Positions 12,121 to 25,392 are shown, numbered from the stretch's first letter. The stretch is DNA of 64,000 nt from Excoecaria cochinchinensis (GCA_947683425.1 CANTUQ010000058.1:17361501-17425500); one strand, 5' to 3'. Made by a program: numbers and translations. The notes: generated by a model from the sequence alone, not told the origin.

Positions 12121-12130
12121 TTGCAAGACC

Positions 12131-12760
12131 AACAAATACTTATATCTTACTTAATATCTTTTAATAATATTTAATTTTATTCAAATTTTTTTTACCTAAA
12201 ATTAATATTTTTTGCTCAATGAATATGGAATTTACTTTATAATATTAATTACTAATTTATTAAAATAATTAATTATAAAAAATAGAGAATGGTGAAAGCG
12301 AGACATCTTTTTTGCTCATATTATATCAGTAGGAGATGAATTTTCGCCTAACATTTTGTTTATTTTGTAATTTTTATTTTGAATCTTTGAACTCAAATGA
12401 AATTTTATTTTATTTTTTATAATTATGTATTAAAAATTTTAATAATTAATTAAAAAATATTAATTAATTAATCAGTAAAACTTAAAATTAACTAATTATT
12501 CGAATTTAATAGATTAATTAATGATTAATGATCAGTAAAAAAAATACATATTAGTAAACTGAATAAAATACCGATTAACCGCTGCTAGAAAATACGCCGC
12601 TTTGTGTACTGGTAGGCAATTCAATTTCCGAATCGCACATGGAAGTGCGTGAAATCACCATAAGCATCTGGTTATAAAGAATTCTCGGTCGTGGGTGGCT
12701 GACACTGCAGCGACCTCTCTCCTCTCGCAGCGGATCGAAACTATCCCATTTGGAATACCA
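12131..12760. other. AT-rich intergenic, upstream of the RING gene
   Basis: Very AT-rich to about 12560, then more balanced sequence that probably forms the distal promoter of the RING gene. I see no coding region. Confidence 0.5.
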
Positions 12761-12767
12761 TAAAAAA

Positions 12768-13076
12768 CTGTATATACATACACGACTTTAGAACCATTGA
12801 CGACAATTCTCGCTGACTCAGACTTCAAATACGCTTTATCATTTTGTCTCTGAGATGTATATGCTCACCAACCAACCAATCTTCTTGCTCTTCTCTTGGC
12901 TTTGGGATTTCTAATCTCTCGCTCGATTGATCAATTTCCTCATTGTTTTGAGATGGTTTCTAGGTTTTTATTTTTGGGTTTTATTCCTACGGGTCTAAAA
13001 GCTTGAAGCTGTTGATTGTGGACGAGTTTGGAATTTTAAAGATCAAAGCTTTTTCCTGTCCAGGGTTGAATTTCAG
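12768..13076 (+). promoter_or_regulatory. Probable promoter and 5' leader exon of the RING gene
   Basis: A TATA-like CTGTATATACATAC lies at about 12767-12780, followed by CT-rich leader sequence and a donor TTTCAG|GTAGTT at 13076. The matching acceptor CTACTTACAG lies directly before the ATG at 14292, which gives a leader intron of about 1.2 kb. The exact transcription start is not determined. Confidence 0.5.
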
Positions 13077-14291
13077 GTAGTTTATATGAATCCCTTCAAG
13101 TTTAGTGCCTGTTTTTTTTCTTCTGTAGTTGTTAACTGTTATGGGTTGCTTCGCTTTTATGCAATTGAACTTAGTTTAAAGTAGAGAAAGGGAATTCACT
13201 CTATTGGATACTAAAATTTATGGGGGAAATTAACTTGAATTTTAATGATAGGGACTGTGCCTAGGTCAGCGTATAACTGTAGACCATTGTTTGAAACACC
13301 TCTATCATAGATTTTTTGTTGATAATTTTAGCTGGCTCATCTGGGCCTTTTTGACGAAATGGAATTTAGGGTATAGGATATGTAATTGAAAGCAATTAGC
13401 ATTAGTCTCAATTTGTTCAGTATTTTGAGAGTAATTGGCTTTAGTTTCAGTTGTATGGAAGTATGATTGTTACTACGATTTGGTGGAGATTCTGAGCTCG
13501 AGTTGTCAGTTTCACATTAGGATCGAAAGCATTTGCAAAGCAACTAGACGCTTGGAGCTCGATGTGCCTCTTGTTGTCAGGATCTGTTTGGGGATAAATT
13601 TGTCTCAAACCTTTTACTGGCTGTGAAGGTCAATAGATTAACATTAGCTGTGAGCAATTTATTTTTATTTAGCAGTGCTTTCCCTTATTTTATCCTGCCA
13701 TGCATTTGCATGCAAGATATAGAGTAGTTGTTGGACTTGCCCTTTGGAGTTCTTCTATTTGTTATTTCTGTGGAGGGCCCTGTTGTATATTATAGAAGCT
13801 GCGTAAGGAGACTGGGAACTTTATATCTCTTAAGATAAAGGCTGTTTAGAGAAGATGTAGTACATTTTATGAATTAAGTTTTAAAATCCTTAGGAAAATG
13901 GGCATAATAATCTTCACAGGAATTGGCATAACCAAAGTATGTGATGCAGATAAAGAACAGGAGTTTCTAGCTATTAGTTTCACATGGTTGTTCCACTATC
14001 ATAGACACAGTGATAATGAGGATTGACCTCCTCCTTTTCCAGGATCAATGATTTAACTCTTTCATAAAATATTTGAAAATGGCTTCTTATATATGACTTT
14101 TCTTCCATCTTGCTCTTATTTGCCTTTGTTTGCTGGTTACATTACACTCATAAAACAATAATAACCTGAGCTGTCCCCCTTGGTGGAAAATTGTTCAACT
14201 TGTTGATTCCCCGTCTTTAATATCTGCCTGTCTGCATTCATCTTAAGTTGCACTCTTACTATCTCTCACTTTGTTCTTCATCTACTTACAG

Positions 14292-16010
14292 ATGGAGGCA
14301 GACTTGGATGGAACTTCACAGGATGTGCCCCTCTCTACTGCTCGTGGCCATCTGAATGTTGGATTATTGGGTGAACATGCTGTCCAGCCAGCAGCATGTA
14401 TGATGTGCAGAAGAATGTTTGCACCTGATAATGATGATCTTGAAATTATCAGTGTGTGTGGGGACTGCAAATTTTTGCTTCTTGAAGACCTAGGGGACTC
14501 GGCAAATGATTCCATCCAGAGGAGGCAACGTAGAGTAAGAAGAACCAGATATAGCAGCTCTGAGTCAATTGAAAATATCTTTTCACAACAACTATCACAT
14601 ATGATTAATTTGGCAAGGCACAACCATTCCGCTGCATCTGGGCATGAACATCAATCTGCGGATGGGGATGCTTCTGTTAGGCTGTTGCAGCACACTAGCT
14701 CCCTCACAACCCCAACTGGTTCTAGACGATGGCGGCGGGTTTCCTCAGACACTGAAAGTGAGGGTTTTGGTAATATGGATTCTCCTTATGGGGAGAATGA
14801 AACAACTCCCGGTGCCAGTTGGTATAGAACTTATCATGGTGAAAGCGATGCGATTTCTTTCAGTGCTTATGGAGGGGACTCTGATGTATCTGTTGATGGA
14901 AATAGCCTTTTTGATACAGAGATGTTTAACCATCAAGATGAAGAAAGCAATCTTGATAGTGATACTGACATTGATCCAATGAATGCTGGCATTAATCAGT
15001 GGAACACAGATGACGAAGACGAGGAGGAGGAAGAAGAAGATGGTGAATGGGAAGAAGCTGATATCGAGGAAGATACAATTGTATCTGTGGATGGAGGTCC
15101 CCTGCTTCAAAACTTTTTAATATCAAGTCCATATGAGAGGAATGGATCCGTTGCCTGGCCTCGACTGTTTGATTCTCCTGAACCTGAGAACCTAGGTCAC
15201 TGGAGAGTCAGGCATGGTAGACAAACATACAACAGGGACATCTTTGCTAACTTGGAAGTATCAGAATTGGCACAATATGCAGTAAATCCTGGGGATTATC
15301 TAGGTCCTAGAGGTTTTGAAGAATTGCTTGAGCATCTTGCTGACACTGACATCTCCAGAAGAGGAGCTCCTCCTGCAGCTGCATCCTTTGTGAAAAACTT
15401 GCCTCGTGTTATCATTAATGAGGAACATGACAAGCATGATGGTTTAGCTTGTGCAATTTGCAAAGATGTTTTAACCATTGGCGCTGAAGTTAACCAGCTT
15501 CCTTGCCTTCATTTTTACCACCCTTCTTGTATTCTTCCGTGGCTGAGTGCCCGAAATTCATGCCCTCTTTGTAGGTTTGAGCTACCAACTGATGACACTG
15601 ACTATGAGGAGAGGAAGAGAAGCAATGAACATAGATTGAGGATTCATGAAATTCAGCAACAGGATGCAAACGAGGACAGTTCCTCTGACGACTCCTATGG
15701 AGCTGAAGCAGATGAAGCTCGGGAATTTGTTCAAGGTGAAGAGATGGAGGAAGGGGAGATTCTAAATGTGGAGGCCACTGTTAGTTACTCTGGAAGAGAG
15801 GGCAATAGGAGGCATTGGCTTTTGCTTGCTGCTGCTCCAATTGTCAGTCTTGTTGGTATCGCCCTAGTGTTTTGTTTACGAAATTCTCGAGGAAGACAAA
15901 CCCGCAATTGTAACTTCCCCAGAATAGGGGTTCATCAACTTCATGTTCCTAGCTCCTCCACCCCAACCCAAAGGGCTAATAGAAGCTGGAGATGGTGGTC
16001 TCCTTTTTAA
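14292..16010 (+). CDS. RING-H2 E3 ubiquitin ligase with C-terminal membrane segment
   Basis: This is an intronless coding region of 572 aa. I chose the ATG at 14292 because it follows a splice acceptor (TTACAG|ATG); an in-frame ATG 21 bp upstream lies inside the intron. Residues 36-59 form a zinc-ribbon-like Cys4 (CMMC...CGDC). A low-complexity acidic middle includes a Glu/Asp run near residues 240-262. A C3H2C3 RING lies at residues 387-428 (CAIC...CLHFYHPSC...CPLC). A hydrophobic segment at about 509-529 (LLLAAAPIVSLVGIALVF) is followed by a basic tail. RING-H2 proteins of this kind recruit E2 enzymes to ubiquitinate substrates; the helix suggests membrane anchoring with the RING in the cytosol. 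Substrates are unknown and I do not name a specific orthologue. Confidence 0.92.
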   Translation: MEADLDGTSQDVPLSTARGHLNVGLLGEHAVQPAACMMCRRMFAPDNDDLEIISVCGDCKFLLLEDLGDSANDSIQRRQRRVRRTRYSSSESIENIFSQQLSHMINLARHNHSAASGHEHQSADGDASVRLLQHTSSLTTPTGSRRWRRVSSDTESEGFGNMDSPYGENETTPGASWYRTYHGESDAISFSAYGGDSDVSVDGNSLFDTEMFNHQDEESNLDSDTDIDPMNAGINQWNTDDEDEEEEEEDGEWEEADIEEDTIVSVDGGPLLQNFLISSPYERNGSVAWPRLFDSPEPENLGHWRVRHGRQTYNRDIFANLEVSELAQYAVNPGDYLGPRGFEELLEHLADTDISRRGAPPAAASFVKNLPRVIINEEHDKHDGLACAICKDVLTIGAEVNQLPCLHFYHPSCILPWLSARNSCPLCRFELPTDDTDYEERKRSNEHRLRIHEIQQQDANEDSSSDDSYGAEADEAREFVQGEEMEEGEILNVEATVSYSGREGNRRHWLLLAAAPIVSLVGIALVFCLRNSRGRQTRNCNFPRIGVHQLHVPSSSTPTQRANRSWRWWSPF

Positions 16011-16963
16011 GAGGTGCCACAGTGGATTGACAGGCTTAACCCAAAAGATTCATCCGGTGTTTTATGACCAAGCGGGATATGCATGCAAACTATTATTTTT
16101 CTGCGGTGGAAGTCTGGAGCACAATCAGGAAATGACTAATAGCAAAAGCATGTGAGTTAAATTGGTAGAGCTTGTTGAATGTTTGCATTGATGATCTAGC
16201 CCTTAGGCTTTCCGCCTCCATTTCCCAGGTCATTGACAGACTTGATCTATCAATCCAATATATATGATATACGTGTACTTGACAGGGTCCTTTAAAAAAT
16301 TTTCTTTGGCCCTGTAAGGATTTGGAGACTTGGTGCTGATGGGAAAAAAAAAAAAGAATTACGAGATTTGCACTTCATTTTATCATTTTTTTTTCATGCT
16401 TTGTTTCGTAATCAGTAAAGCGATTTCACGAGTGATTTTCTTTGGCTTGTAATTTGTAAAGAAAGTGTCCACGGCTTGAGCTGTATTTGTATATGATTAA
16501 CTAGCAATATATATGCATTGGCAAATGTGTGACAATTACTCGGTTTTCTTTATTATCATATGTAGATTAGCTAAATAAATGTTCGTCTGTTAAAGAGGCA
16601 ACCCAAACTTTTATAGATTAGTTGCTAACATCTGCAAAACGTAATTTACTGAAAACCTGGACAAACATTACTGCCAAAAGAACTCCAATGCGAATTCATC
16701 AAATCCAAAACTCCTTTCCTGATCAGTGATCACAGTAATGGAGGGCAACGAAGATAATGCTCGGCTACTTATATATGGCTATATAAATAATTAAATATTA
16801 AAGATCGATACAAATTCTAGAATCTGTCTGATGATTGCACTTGAAAATCCCTCCAGCAAAATTTGAAATTTCTGTGCTGCCCGATTTTCCTATCAACAAT
16901 AACATTGGAATAATAATCACAAAGTAGAAAGCAGCTCAATCGCAGCAATGGCTGACTGCTATT
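16011..16963. other. Convergent 3' regions of the RING and PILS genes
   Basis: The stop codons of the two convergent genes are about 950 bp apart. The region holds their 3' untranslated parts, including AATAAA-like words near 16575, and no further gene. Confidence 0.6.
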
Positions 16964-19900
16964 TTAGAATAGTATATTGAGATAAAGAATAATCCATCCG
17001 GCCATTGAGAAAATGGCGAAAATATGAACCCAGAACAGAACAGCAGCAGCCTCTCTTCCACAGCCCCTGAGATTGGCGACAGCACCTTCAGAAAGAAGGG
17101 GAAAAAAATCATTAAGGAAATCGATTCTATTCCATCTGTATTGCAACTAAAATAACTTGAGAAACTCGGAAGTTTTTTGGAGACAAAACGTAGTGGTTCT
17201 GGGAAATGCATAATTGAGCTGGTTAAGGTCGAGGGAAAGCTTCTGCCATCTTCAATCCTTTGCACCAGTAATCTCTTTTTAAATGCCAAAGGGCAGCTAA
17301 ATTTCAATTACTACTGATCTTGCTTCAAGAATGGCATCAGAAGATAATGAAAAAGGTTGTCCCCAAGAGTAAGGGTCGATAATGACACACATATTCTGAC
17401 ATATTTTATGTTAATCTTTTTACTGGAAATACTGAGGAGCAACAGTCCAGGGAAATAAAAGAGGACTCTACCTGAAAGAACAGATGTTGGCATTGTGTGC
17501 TGAAGAAGTAGGACAAATCGGAACATCTTATCACCGGCAGGGAGGAAACCAAGCTTATCAGCCAATGTAACAATACCAAGTCCAGCAGGAGGCACCAAAA
17601 CTAACCGGCCAAATATAATAGCAGCAGTAGTCCGTAAACCAAGTTTAGAACTCCCAGGTCCTGGATGTGAACACAGATTTGTCACTCTAAAATTCATTAA
17701 ATAAGCACCCAAATACAGCAGAAAACCCACAAAAGTTCTATATTTCTTATGGTCTATATTTTTTATTCAAAAGCATGAACTTTTAATTTAGCAGGAAGAC
17801 CAAGTGATACTCTGGACATCCAGTAAGAGAACTGCAAAATAATGGAGAGAGAATCACTAGGAAGTTCTAACTTACCATCGACAAGGTTGCCTCCCAATGC
17901 CAGCAAAATGCATGGAATCATGGCCTCCCTGATGACCATAAGCAACAATTAGGTAAAGATCAAAACCTAAAAATTGAGTACAAGTGTATAACACATAAAG
18001 ACACTTTCCAAGATTAAAACCAATGAGATCGAATTACATAGGAACAGTTCCATTATGCATGACTGTAAACCATTTTGTTAGGGCAATGTCACTAGCTCCA
18101 CATAGGGTACATAAATAAATAACCCTCATATGCTTGCCATGCATGTTTTAAACTCCAGACATATGAGGCCATGATACTATTCAATGGCGATAGATTTTCA
18201 GTTTAATGAGACCTGTGATATGTTGCTTGGAATATTTTTGGAGTTTGCTTGTTATTCAGGGATGCTATAGAAGCAGTTCACACTATTAGCAAATACCAGA
18301 TATAAATTGAATGCCTGGTTGGCATCATGAAACTTGTGGATCAATGACCTCTAGTTAGATTTTCTATCACGACCAAGAAAAATGTAATTGAAATGAATTT
18401 GATGTAGGTTTCTCTGTTAGCAAGGGTTCGAAATGTAGAACTACTCCAATCTTTAAGCTAGAACAAAAACCTGGACACAGAAACCTATAATTTCATAGAA
18501 GCTATCAAAATATAACAGTGCATATGATATATGAGTTTTTTATATATCAAGCACATATTAAATGCAAACAGGAAATTTTTACAGTATATAATACCAAGTA
18601 GTGTTCCCAATTTAATTTTTTTAACACAAGTATGCCAATTGGCCAGGAAATCTCAAACATCCCAAACAAATACCAAGGACATTCAAATATATTCAAAAGA
18701 TCTAGAAAATAAAGCACCAATACTTTGACAAGGACAAGGAAAAAGAGCATCAATACTGTACAACGAGTGACAGGCATACCCAAGAATATTGCAGCTGTCA
18801 GTAAAAAAGTAAAGAGGAGCATCAGTTGTAAAGATCAGGTTCTTCAGAAATGGCACTGAACCAAGGAACATGGCTAGGATCTGCAACCAAAATATTTGTT
18901 TGATAAATGCATGAAACCAGAAAAACAGCTTTAGTATACCTAATATGACTTCTGCACAAACTTAAAGTGAGGTAATTTGGTGAAAAAATAAGGAAAAGTT
19001 CTTAGGGTAAGAACAGCTTATTAATGTACAGACAACTTGAAGAAGATGGGTATTATTTTGATCAAATGCCTTTTCAAGCTATACAAATCTATAACTGAAA
19101 ATATAATCTTAGCTTCAACTCAAAATTCAGTGAAACTGGATGCTATCAACTTTCTTATTTAAGAGAGACCTCATCAACATGGCAGAAATATTTCTTATTC
19201 TTGATATTTCATAACAATAATTCAAGTGTTCACCATCATGAGTAAAATGGCGCCATATGCTTAAAACATTTCTTCTGCAAAGATGAATACTTACAGAAGC
19301 AATGATTGCAGGCTGAAGGATTTGCTTAAGCTTCAACTTCTCGTATAGAAAAACTAGAAATTGTTTTAACTGCAAGGAGCAAGAGATAAATTCCAAATCA
19401 CTTCCTATGGATGGGAATTTGTCAGGCATAATGAAGCACCAAATTAAGCGAACGAATCCCCAGAACAAAGTTCCAATTTGGTTCTTCTTTGTTTATTTTA
19501 ATTTTGTACAGAATTGCAGTTAAACAAAACTCTCATAGATACCATAATTTAGAGCTAATTGAGAAAACCAAATGATGAAGTTCATGTTAGTGGCAATGTT
19601 TCCTTGTCCAACAAACCAACAACATTATCCACACATATACAAATATTTTTAACTATTCATGACATTTACATACATAGCAATTAATTCTATATAAAAAGTA
19701 CTTCATTGATGTATATCTTGTATGTACTCTAATTCTATCAATATTACCAGATCCTATTTATGTAAACACTAAAACAACCAGAAATAAAAATATTAAACCT
19801 ATGAATCATGATACTAATTAACATTAGAAAAACATTTAATCTGAAATTTCACACTTTTGAATCCACTAATTAGAATGCTTTGTTTTCATATTTCCAAGAA

Positions 19901-21795
19901 TAGTATATTTAATATGAGTTTATTTGACTCGTAACATATATAAGATTGTGCACATTATTAATATGTAAATTTATTAGTATTTTATATACAAGTACTTTAG
20001 TACATAAATAAATTATATTAGCATATTAAATGTTATGATTATATCTTATGAAATTCTAGAGTCAAACGATGATAAAAGAAGCTATTTGTTATTTTTGAAT
20101 GCATATGTATGCTCTGGGTGAATTGTCAAGAAGAATTATGCAGTTACCTTTTATAATAAATGAACAATCTCATAGGCATCTATACAGCAGTCAAGTGGAT
20201 AAACCATAATTTATACCCATACATAAATACAAGCTCAAAGTAATCACCTTTCCTCGCTTTGAAGTATTAGATTCTGTTTGCACATCCTCCTTTTGGTTAA
20301 GCAATGGAACTTGCTCTGGAGCAGGATTTTTTGGAGGGTCTTTTATCGGAAGATTTTGGTCCTCAATGTCAAAGGTTCCTTCAGGAGGAGGTGCCAACAT
20401 ATTAAATACATATGTATATAAGATTATTGCACCAACCTGGCAAGCATAAACCGAAAGTTACCACTCAATTTCTAGTTCTTCAGAATCCCTAAAAGATATA
20501 GAATGTTTGAATATATAGTAAACATGTGTACATACTCTCAATCTCAAAAAGGAATGTAATTTTATGTGAACAATTAAGTAAATATATATCTCTGTTGCTA
20601 AGTGTGATTTTTAAATTACAAAGCAGTAATGCAAGCATAGCATGTGTAACTAAAAATATTTATGTCCCTTCATTCTATCCTTAATCATAATTTTATAGGG
20701 AATAAGGCTTAACTCTAAAGAATGTCTAAGTGAGCTGCTGAAGCAACCTAACAATGTTCTGTAGAAAAATCAGAAAGATATGTATGTATTTTCATTACAG
20801 GAGACTATTCTGAGAAAAAACCCTGGCTTAAATATCATATGATTTACAAGTCCAATTCCAATGCACGAGCTGTGAGCAAGAGATGTTAAATACCCACCCA
20901 CTGTCCAAAGGAGATATAAGCAGTTCCATCTGTGCTGCATGTTTCTGAGTCACCAAATGGATTGGATGCATCTCTACAAAGTGCAGCAATCAGAACAAGT
21001 GGCACATTCCCAATGTTCCCTGCATCAATAGTTTCCCACGATAAATCAAGTGTTTTGAAATGGCTGACTCAACAAAGGTATATCAGCAAATTTAGAAATT
21101 AACATATTTGATATCAAAATATTCAGCCGAGAAGCTCACCAATTCCTATTTGTACAATCGAAAACTTGAAAAATGGGTAAGGGGGGCGGACAATGTATGC
21201 AACAATGAGACCTATTATTGAGCCTGATATGGCACCGAGAACTACATTCACAGGAATAAACCACCTGCAACAAGATAGCGTGCTCATAACTCTCCCATCT
21301 TGCCAAATAGTAGAGTAAAAAAGATAAAATGCTCTTCCTCCAAACCTATTATCATTTGGCCACAATAGTAGAGTAAAAAGGAAAAAATAATGCATCTGAT
21401 AGTTACCATTCCAACATTTTCTTCAAAGTAACAGCTTGCCCAAGTTGAGAGAATATCAGACATGGAAGCAGAAGTGAAAAAACCAACTGCATAACATGGT
21501 TGAAAAAATCCATTAAAATCAAACTAAACAAATCAAAAAAGAGAGAAGAAAGATCATATAATGGTCTGGAAAAGGTAAGAGCAAGTTCAATTACCCCATT
21601 TAACAGTTTTCTACCACTGGAAGGCAATATATTAACATACTTTGAAGCCATGAGAAATCCCAAGAAACACATGGTAAAAACTTTTGCTATGGGTAATACA
21701 GCAATTTTGATGGTGCTAATCAACGACTCCCCTGCTGCAGCCTGATTGTCCATGGATACTACCGCAGATAAAAACCTCTCCATGGTGTGAGCCAT
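16964..21795 (-). CDS. PILS6: PIN-LIKES auxin carrier, closest to PILS6; 10 coding exons
   Basis: PILS proteins are ER-membrane carriers thought to hold auxin in the ER and so lower nuclear auxin signalling. Ten exons join in frame with GT-AG sites: 21795-21595, 21486-21407, 21264-21140, 21019-20898, 20436-20248, 19369-19295, 18880-18780, 17928-17876, 17660-17472 and 17085-16964, giving 418 aa. Landmarks are KVFTMCFLGFLMASKYVNIL near the N-terminus, WFIPVNVVLGAISGSIIG, and VRPPYPFFKF. A hydrophilic loop follows at about residues 190-245 (APPPEG...EQVPLL), then FLYEKLKLKQ, FFTDSC, MIPCILLALGGNL, and the C-terminal LRGCGRE...FSMAGW. Several membrane spans flank the loop, as in the family. Length and every exon phase agree, with no disabling change seen, so it should be functional. 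The PILS6 assignment rests on remembered family sequence; another close PILS member is the alternative. Confidence 0.93.
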
Positions 21796-22450
21796 ACTTC
21801 AATTTTGAGGAACCTAATTCCTCACACATTCACCCCAAGTCTGCTTCAAATTGCAGACAATCTTCAGCCTATCCCACTGCAGAAAATTCACATGATTTCA
21901 CATCAATTCTTTACCAGACAACATGCAAGTTTTATTAAATAAAAGAGAATTTGAAATTCAAAATAATTAAATAAATTTACCAAACACAAACTTCAAGTGA
22001 AAAGATCCAAACCTCTCTTTCAATGCAAAAGAGAAATCGACTCTCCTTAGTCGTTACCGTCTGACCAAAGCCCCTCTGCAAAATTCGGCATATAACAATT
22101 TGAAAATATCAAATAACCATCCAAATTCTAAACAGTTTCGAATTAAAAAACGCAAAACAAACCCAACAATATCCAATAAAGACTAGAATTCAAAAAACAT
22201 TTAAAAAAACAAATTAACATATAATTACCTCCAGAAATCAAATCCAAAAATCACCAAATAACAATGAAATTGAGACAGACAATTGCAAATACAATGAGCC
22301 AAAATATAATCGGGAAAAGAGATGAAAAGAGAGAGAAATCACATGAAAAAATATGCGATTAAAAATGGGCAAACAAATTCACATGAAAAAACAAGGAAAG
22401 TTGAATTCTTTTTCTCTCTGCAGCTCCTTCCACTACGTTCTATTAGCTAG
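21796..22450 (-). other. PILS gene 5' leader with spliced exons
   Basis: The leader exon next to the start begins after an acceptor TTTCTGCAG at 21876. Another leader exon starts after TTTTGCAG at 22075 and ends around 22014. A CT/AG-rich region at 22400-22445 probably includes the transcription start. This implies at least two leader introns. Confidence 0.5.
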
Positions 22451-23613
22451 CAAGAAAAAACGTTTTCCGCGGTTGGGAATAGTATATTTTAGTTGAACTT
22501 ATAATTGTCTGTTGAAAGTCGGATTGGCAGTTACTGGAAACCGCTTCCCAGTGCCGGGTTGGTATATAATTATACGGACCTTTTTTTTTTCTTTAAATAA
22601 TTTTTTGTACTTTTTTTTTATGAGGAAAATCCAGATCTATAGTGGACCTTAACCCTCTTTCTTATGAATTTTCCTTTTTTTTTATTTAAATATTATATTT
22701 TAAGCAGAAAAAAATATATCTACCCTTTCTTCCGATTTTCTTGTAAGTACGCGTGAGTGCGTGTATGTATGTATATATATATATATATTTTTTTTAAATA
22801 TAGCAAAAATTTTATTAGTCAAATATAATTTATGTAAAGAAATGCCAAACATGAATTTGCACAAAAAATATAAAAATATATTTAAAGCTTATTTTAATTT
22901 TAATCATGAAAAAAATGTCAAGACATCTTATTTTGAACCGACGGAGTGTTTCATAATGCTAGTTGACTGCTACATTATCATTATAACATATGATAGGAAG
23001 TGGTGATACCATTAACTAAACTTTATGTATATGTTCTATTAAATACTATAATCATAATAAGCATTCAATCCTCCATTTGGGTCTATAAAAAGGTATTGAT
23101 TCGATTGGAAGAGCTATAATGCGATTCATGTGAGTGAGGTGACATAGGAAAAAACAACAAAGCTTACCAACTTAAATAATAATAATAATAATAATACAAT
23201 AATAAATAAATAAAGTGTATACGTGTGTTTCCGATCTTCAAGTCTTGAGATCCCGTTGAATTACCGTTGTGATATCTGACTAGCAAGTGTACCAACCTTT
23301 ATTTGCTGATGATTTTACAGTTCACTTTTTAAAATCTGTACTAGCATCTCAAAACAAAACTTTTTCATATCCAAGTAAATTTATCTTTAGATATATATTT
23401 GATAATATGCCTTGTTATATTTACATTAATCTATATTAATTAAAAACAATATAAAATACACTTGAAAGACTTATCGTTATTGGTACCTATATTTATATGA
23501 TTTGAAATCTTTTGTTTTTGATAATGCATACAATTTGTATTTACCATTTGATTTTCATATTCCCATAACTAACAATTAACCGCATTCCCTAATCAAGACA
23601 AACTTTATATATC

Positions 23614-23670
<57 letters not shown>

Positions 23671-25383
23671 CTTTAAAATAAGAAAAATAAAAACTTAAAT
23701 TCATAAATTTCCGCATGTTCAAAAACAATAATTATGCACAAAGTATGCAACTCAATCCAAAAGCTAAATTGCACAAACTTTATAATGAATATTTGATTCT
23801 TTTAAGGATAAATCAATATATCCTCTTTACGTCCACAGTACTTATCACATACGGAAAATTAAAGGTGGTCCAAATTCAAGAACTTGATCTAATAGTACAT
23901 GAAGAAAATCAATTTAAATCAGACTCAACTACAACATATAGTTTATAGGATAATAATTATTTAAATTTTTATAAAGAGTATTTAATTCTTATTGATACAC
24001 CGGCTCGCGGCGACGCTTGCATATATTATCCACACCGGCTCGCGGCGGCGCTTGCATATATTATACGCCTTGGGCCTTCACGGATTTGTTCCTGAGTTCT
24101 GCCTCAAAACGCGTGTGCATGGAGAAGGTGTTTATGGCATTTTAAGGTTCACTTTCCACTTATCTCAAACCGATATGGGGGAGATAGCGATACTTTCACT
24201 TATAAAAAAATATTTTTTAGATATAATAGATTAGTAAAATAAATTGAAATAATTAATGTGAGATTAATTAATGGGGACTATATATTCAGGAATTTAATAT
24301 TAATTAATAAGGAGCCTCTTGTAATGCCATTTTTTTCATTTACTCCCTCTATACTCAAATTTTTCCACCAACACACATTATATTCGTCATTTTTTTCATA
24401 AAAAATTGAATATAAAAGGGCTAAATGCAAACAATTGGTTAGGCCTAACTTTTGACATCATAATTAAATAAAAAATTAAAATATCAATAAGGAAGGTAAG
24501 ATCATCTACGTTACTTTTGTTATATGATAAGCACATGGTATGCTTTTCCTCGATCGCAACAGACCTATACACGTGTAAGCATTTTCCACTGTCAATATTA
24601 AAAATTTCATAATTTTTTATTTATTAAATATAAAAGAAAATATAGTTTTATAAGACATTTTTTAAAAAGAAATTTCAGGGACATTATCATAAAAATTTAG
24701 AATTTAGTTTGATAAGAGGGTATTTCACATGATTTTAATTAGGTGTATCTGTTCCACCGCGTGGCCACTCTCAGCCAATCAAAGAATTGTCGTTACCTAA
24801 AAGCACAGGCGCTTATTATAACTTTGGGTACGAATCGAATAATTGCGTGAGATAGGGCACCCCAGGCGGTGGGCATATAAATCATTATTTTTTGACATAA
24901 ATAAATAAATGTTCTAATCATATAAAAAGAATGTTAGTAATTTATTTGTTTTTTTTTTAATCAGAATGTCAAAATAATTGCTGAGGAAAAAATAATACTT
25001 CTCAGTCTCAATTTCATTTTTATTTGTCCCACAATTTATTCTTGTTTCATTTTTTTTAATTATGGCTAATATATAAATTCTCTAATACATCCTTATTCTT
25101 ATTAAATAATTCATTTTTTTCATATTTATATGTTTAAAATAGCTTTTAAATATAAGTTTCATCATGACATATTTTATCCCAAAAATATATATTTAATATA
25201 TTCCATTTCATTGAAGGTATATCAGAAAATATAGAAAAAAAAATTATCTTCTAATTAAATTAACTAATTTTTAATTGATAAGGGTTGAATTTTCACCCCA
25301 CTTCCTATATATAAATAAAATAAGTTTTTTGGCATTGAGAATAATACAATAATGTATTACTAAAATGATAATATGCGTCATAG
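22451..25383. other. AT-rich intergenic DNA
   Basis: I find no gene. It contains simple repeats (AAT units at about 23179-23215, TTA units at about 23614-23669), a 33-bp duplication at 23997-24064 and many A/T runs. Short ORFs here have no recognisable domain. Confidence 0.6.
23997..24064. repeat. Two tandem copies of a GC-rich 33-bp unit
   Basis: Copies at 23997-24029 and 24032-24064 differ at one position. Each reads ACACCGGCTCGCGGCG, then RCGCTTGCATATATTAT (with the mismatch one base before). They stand out from the surrounding AT-rich DNA. Confidence 0.9.
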
Positions 25384-25392
25384 ATAATTAAA

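Larger units (their letters stand above)
6511..12130 (-). mobile_element. LINE-1: decayed L1-type LINE, doubly interrupted
   Basis: Two pieces of one minus-strand LINE flank a 2.8 kb LTR-like insertion: 6511-8368 (ORF2) and 11156-about 12130 (start of ORF2 plus ORF1). Order and content match LINE-2 at 56785-62091. The 3' end is lost where the LTR at 6510 begins, removing the reverse transcriptase active site and everything after it. The 5' end stops in the DUF4283 region near 12120-12130, so it is also 5'-truncated. Many frameshifts and stops show it is old. Confidence 0.8.

Noticed and set aside
13435..13626. 63-aa ORF in the RING leader intron
   Set aside because: No domain or start context; it lies within the inferred intron.
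14644..15110. ORFs in other frames of the RING gene
   Set aside because: Shadows of the long coding region.
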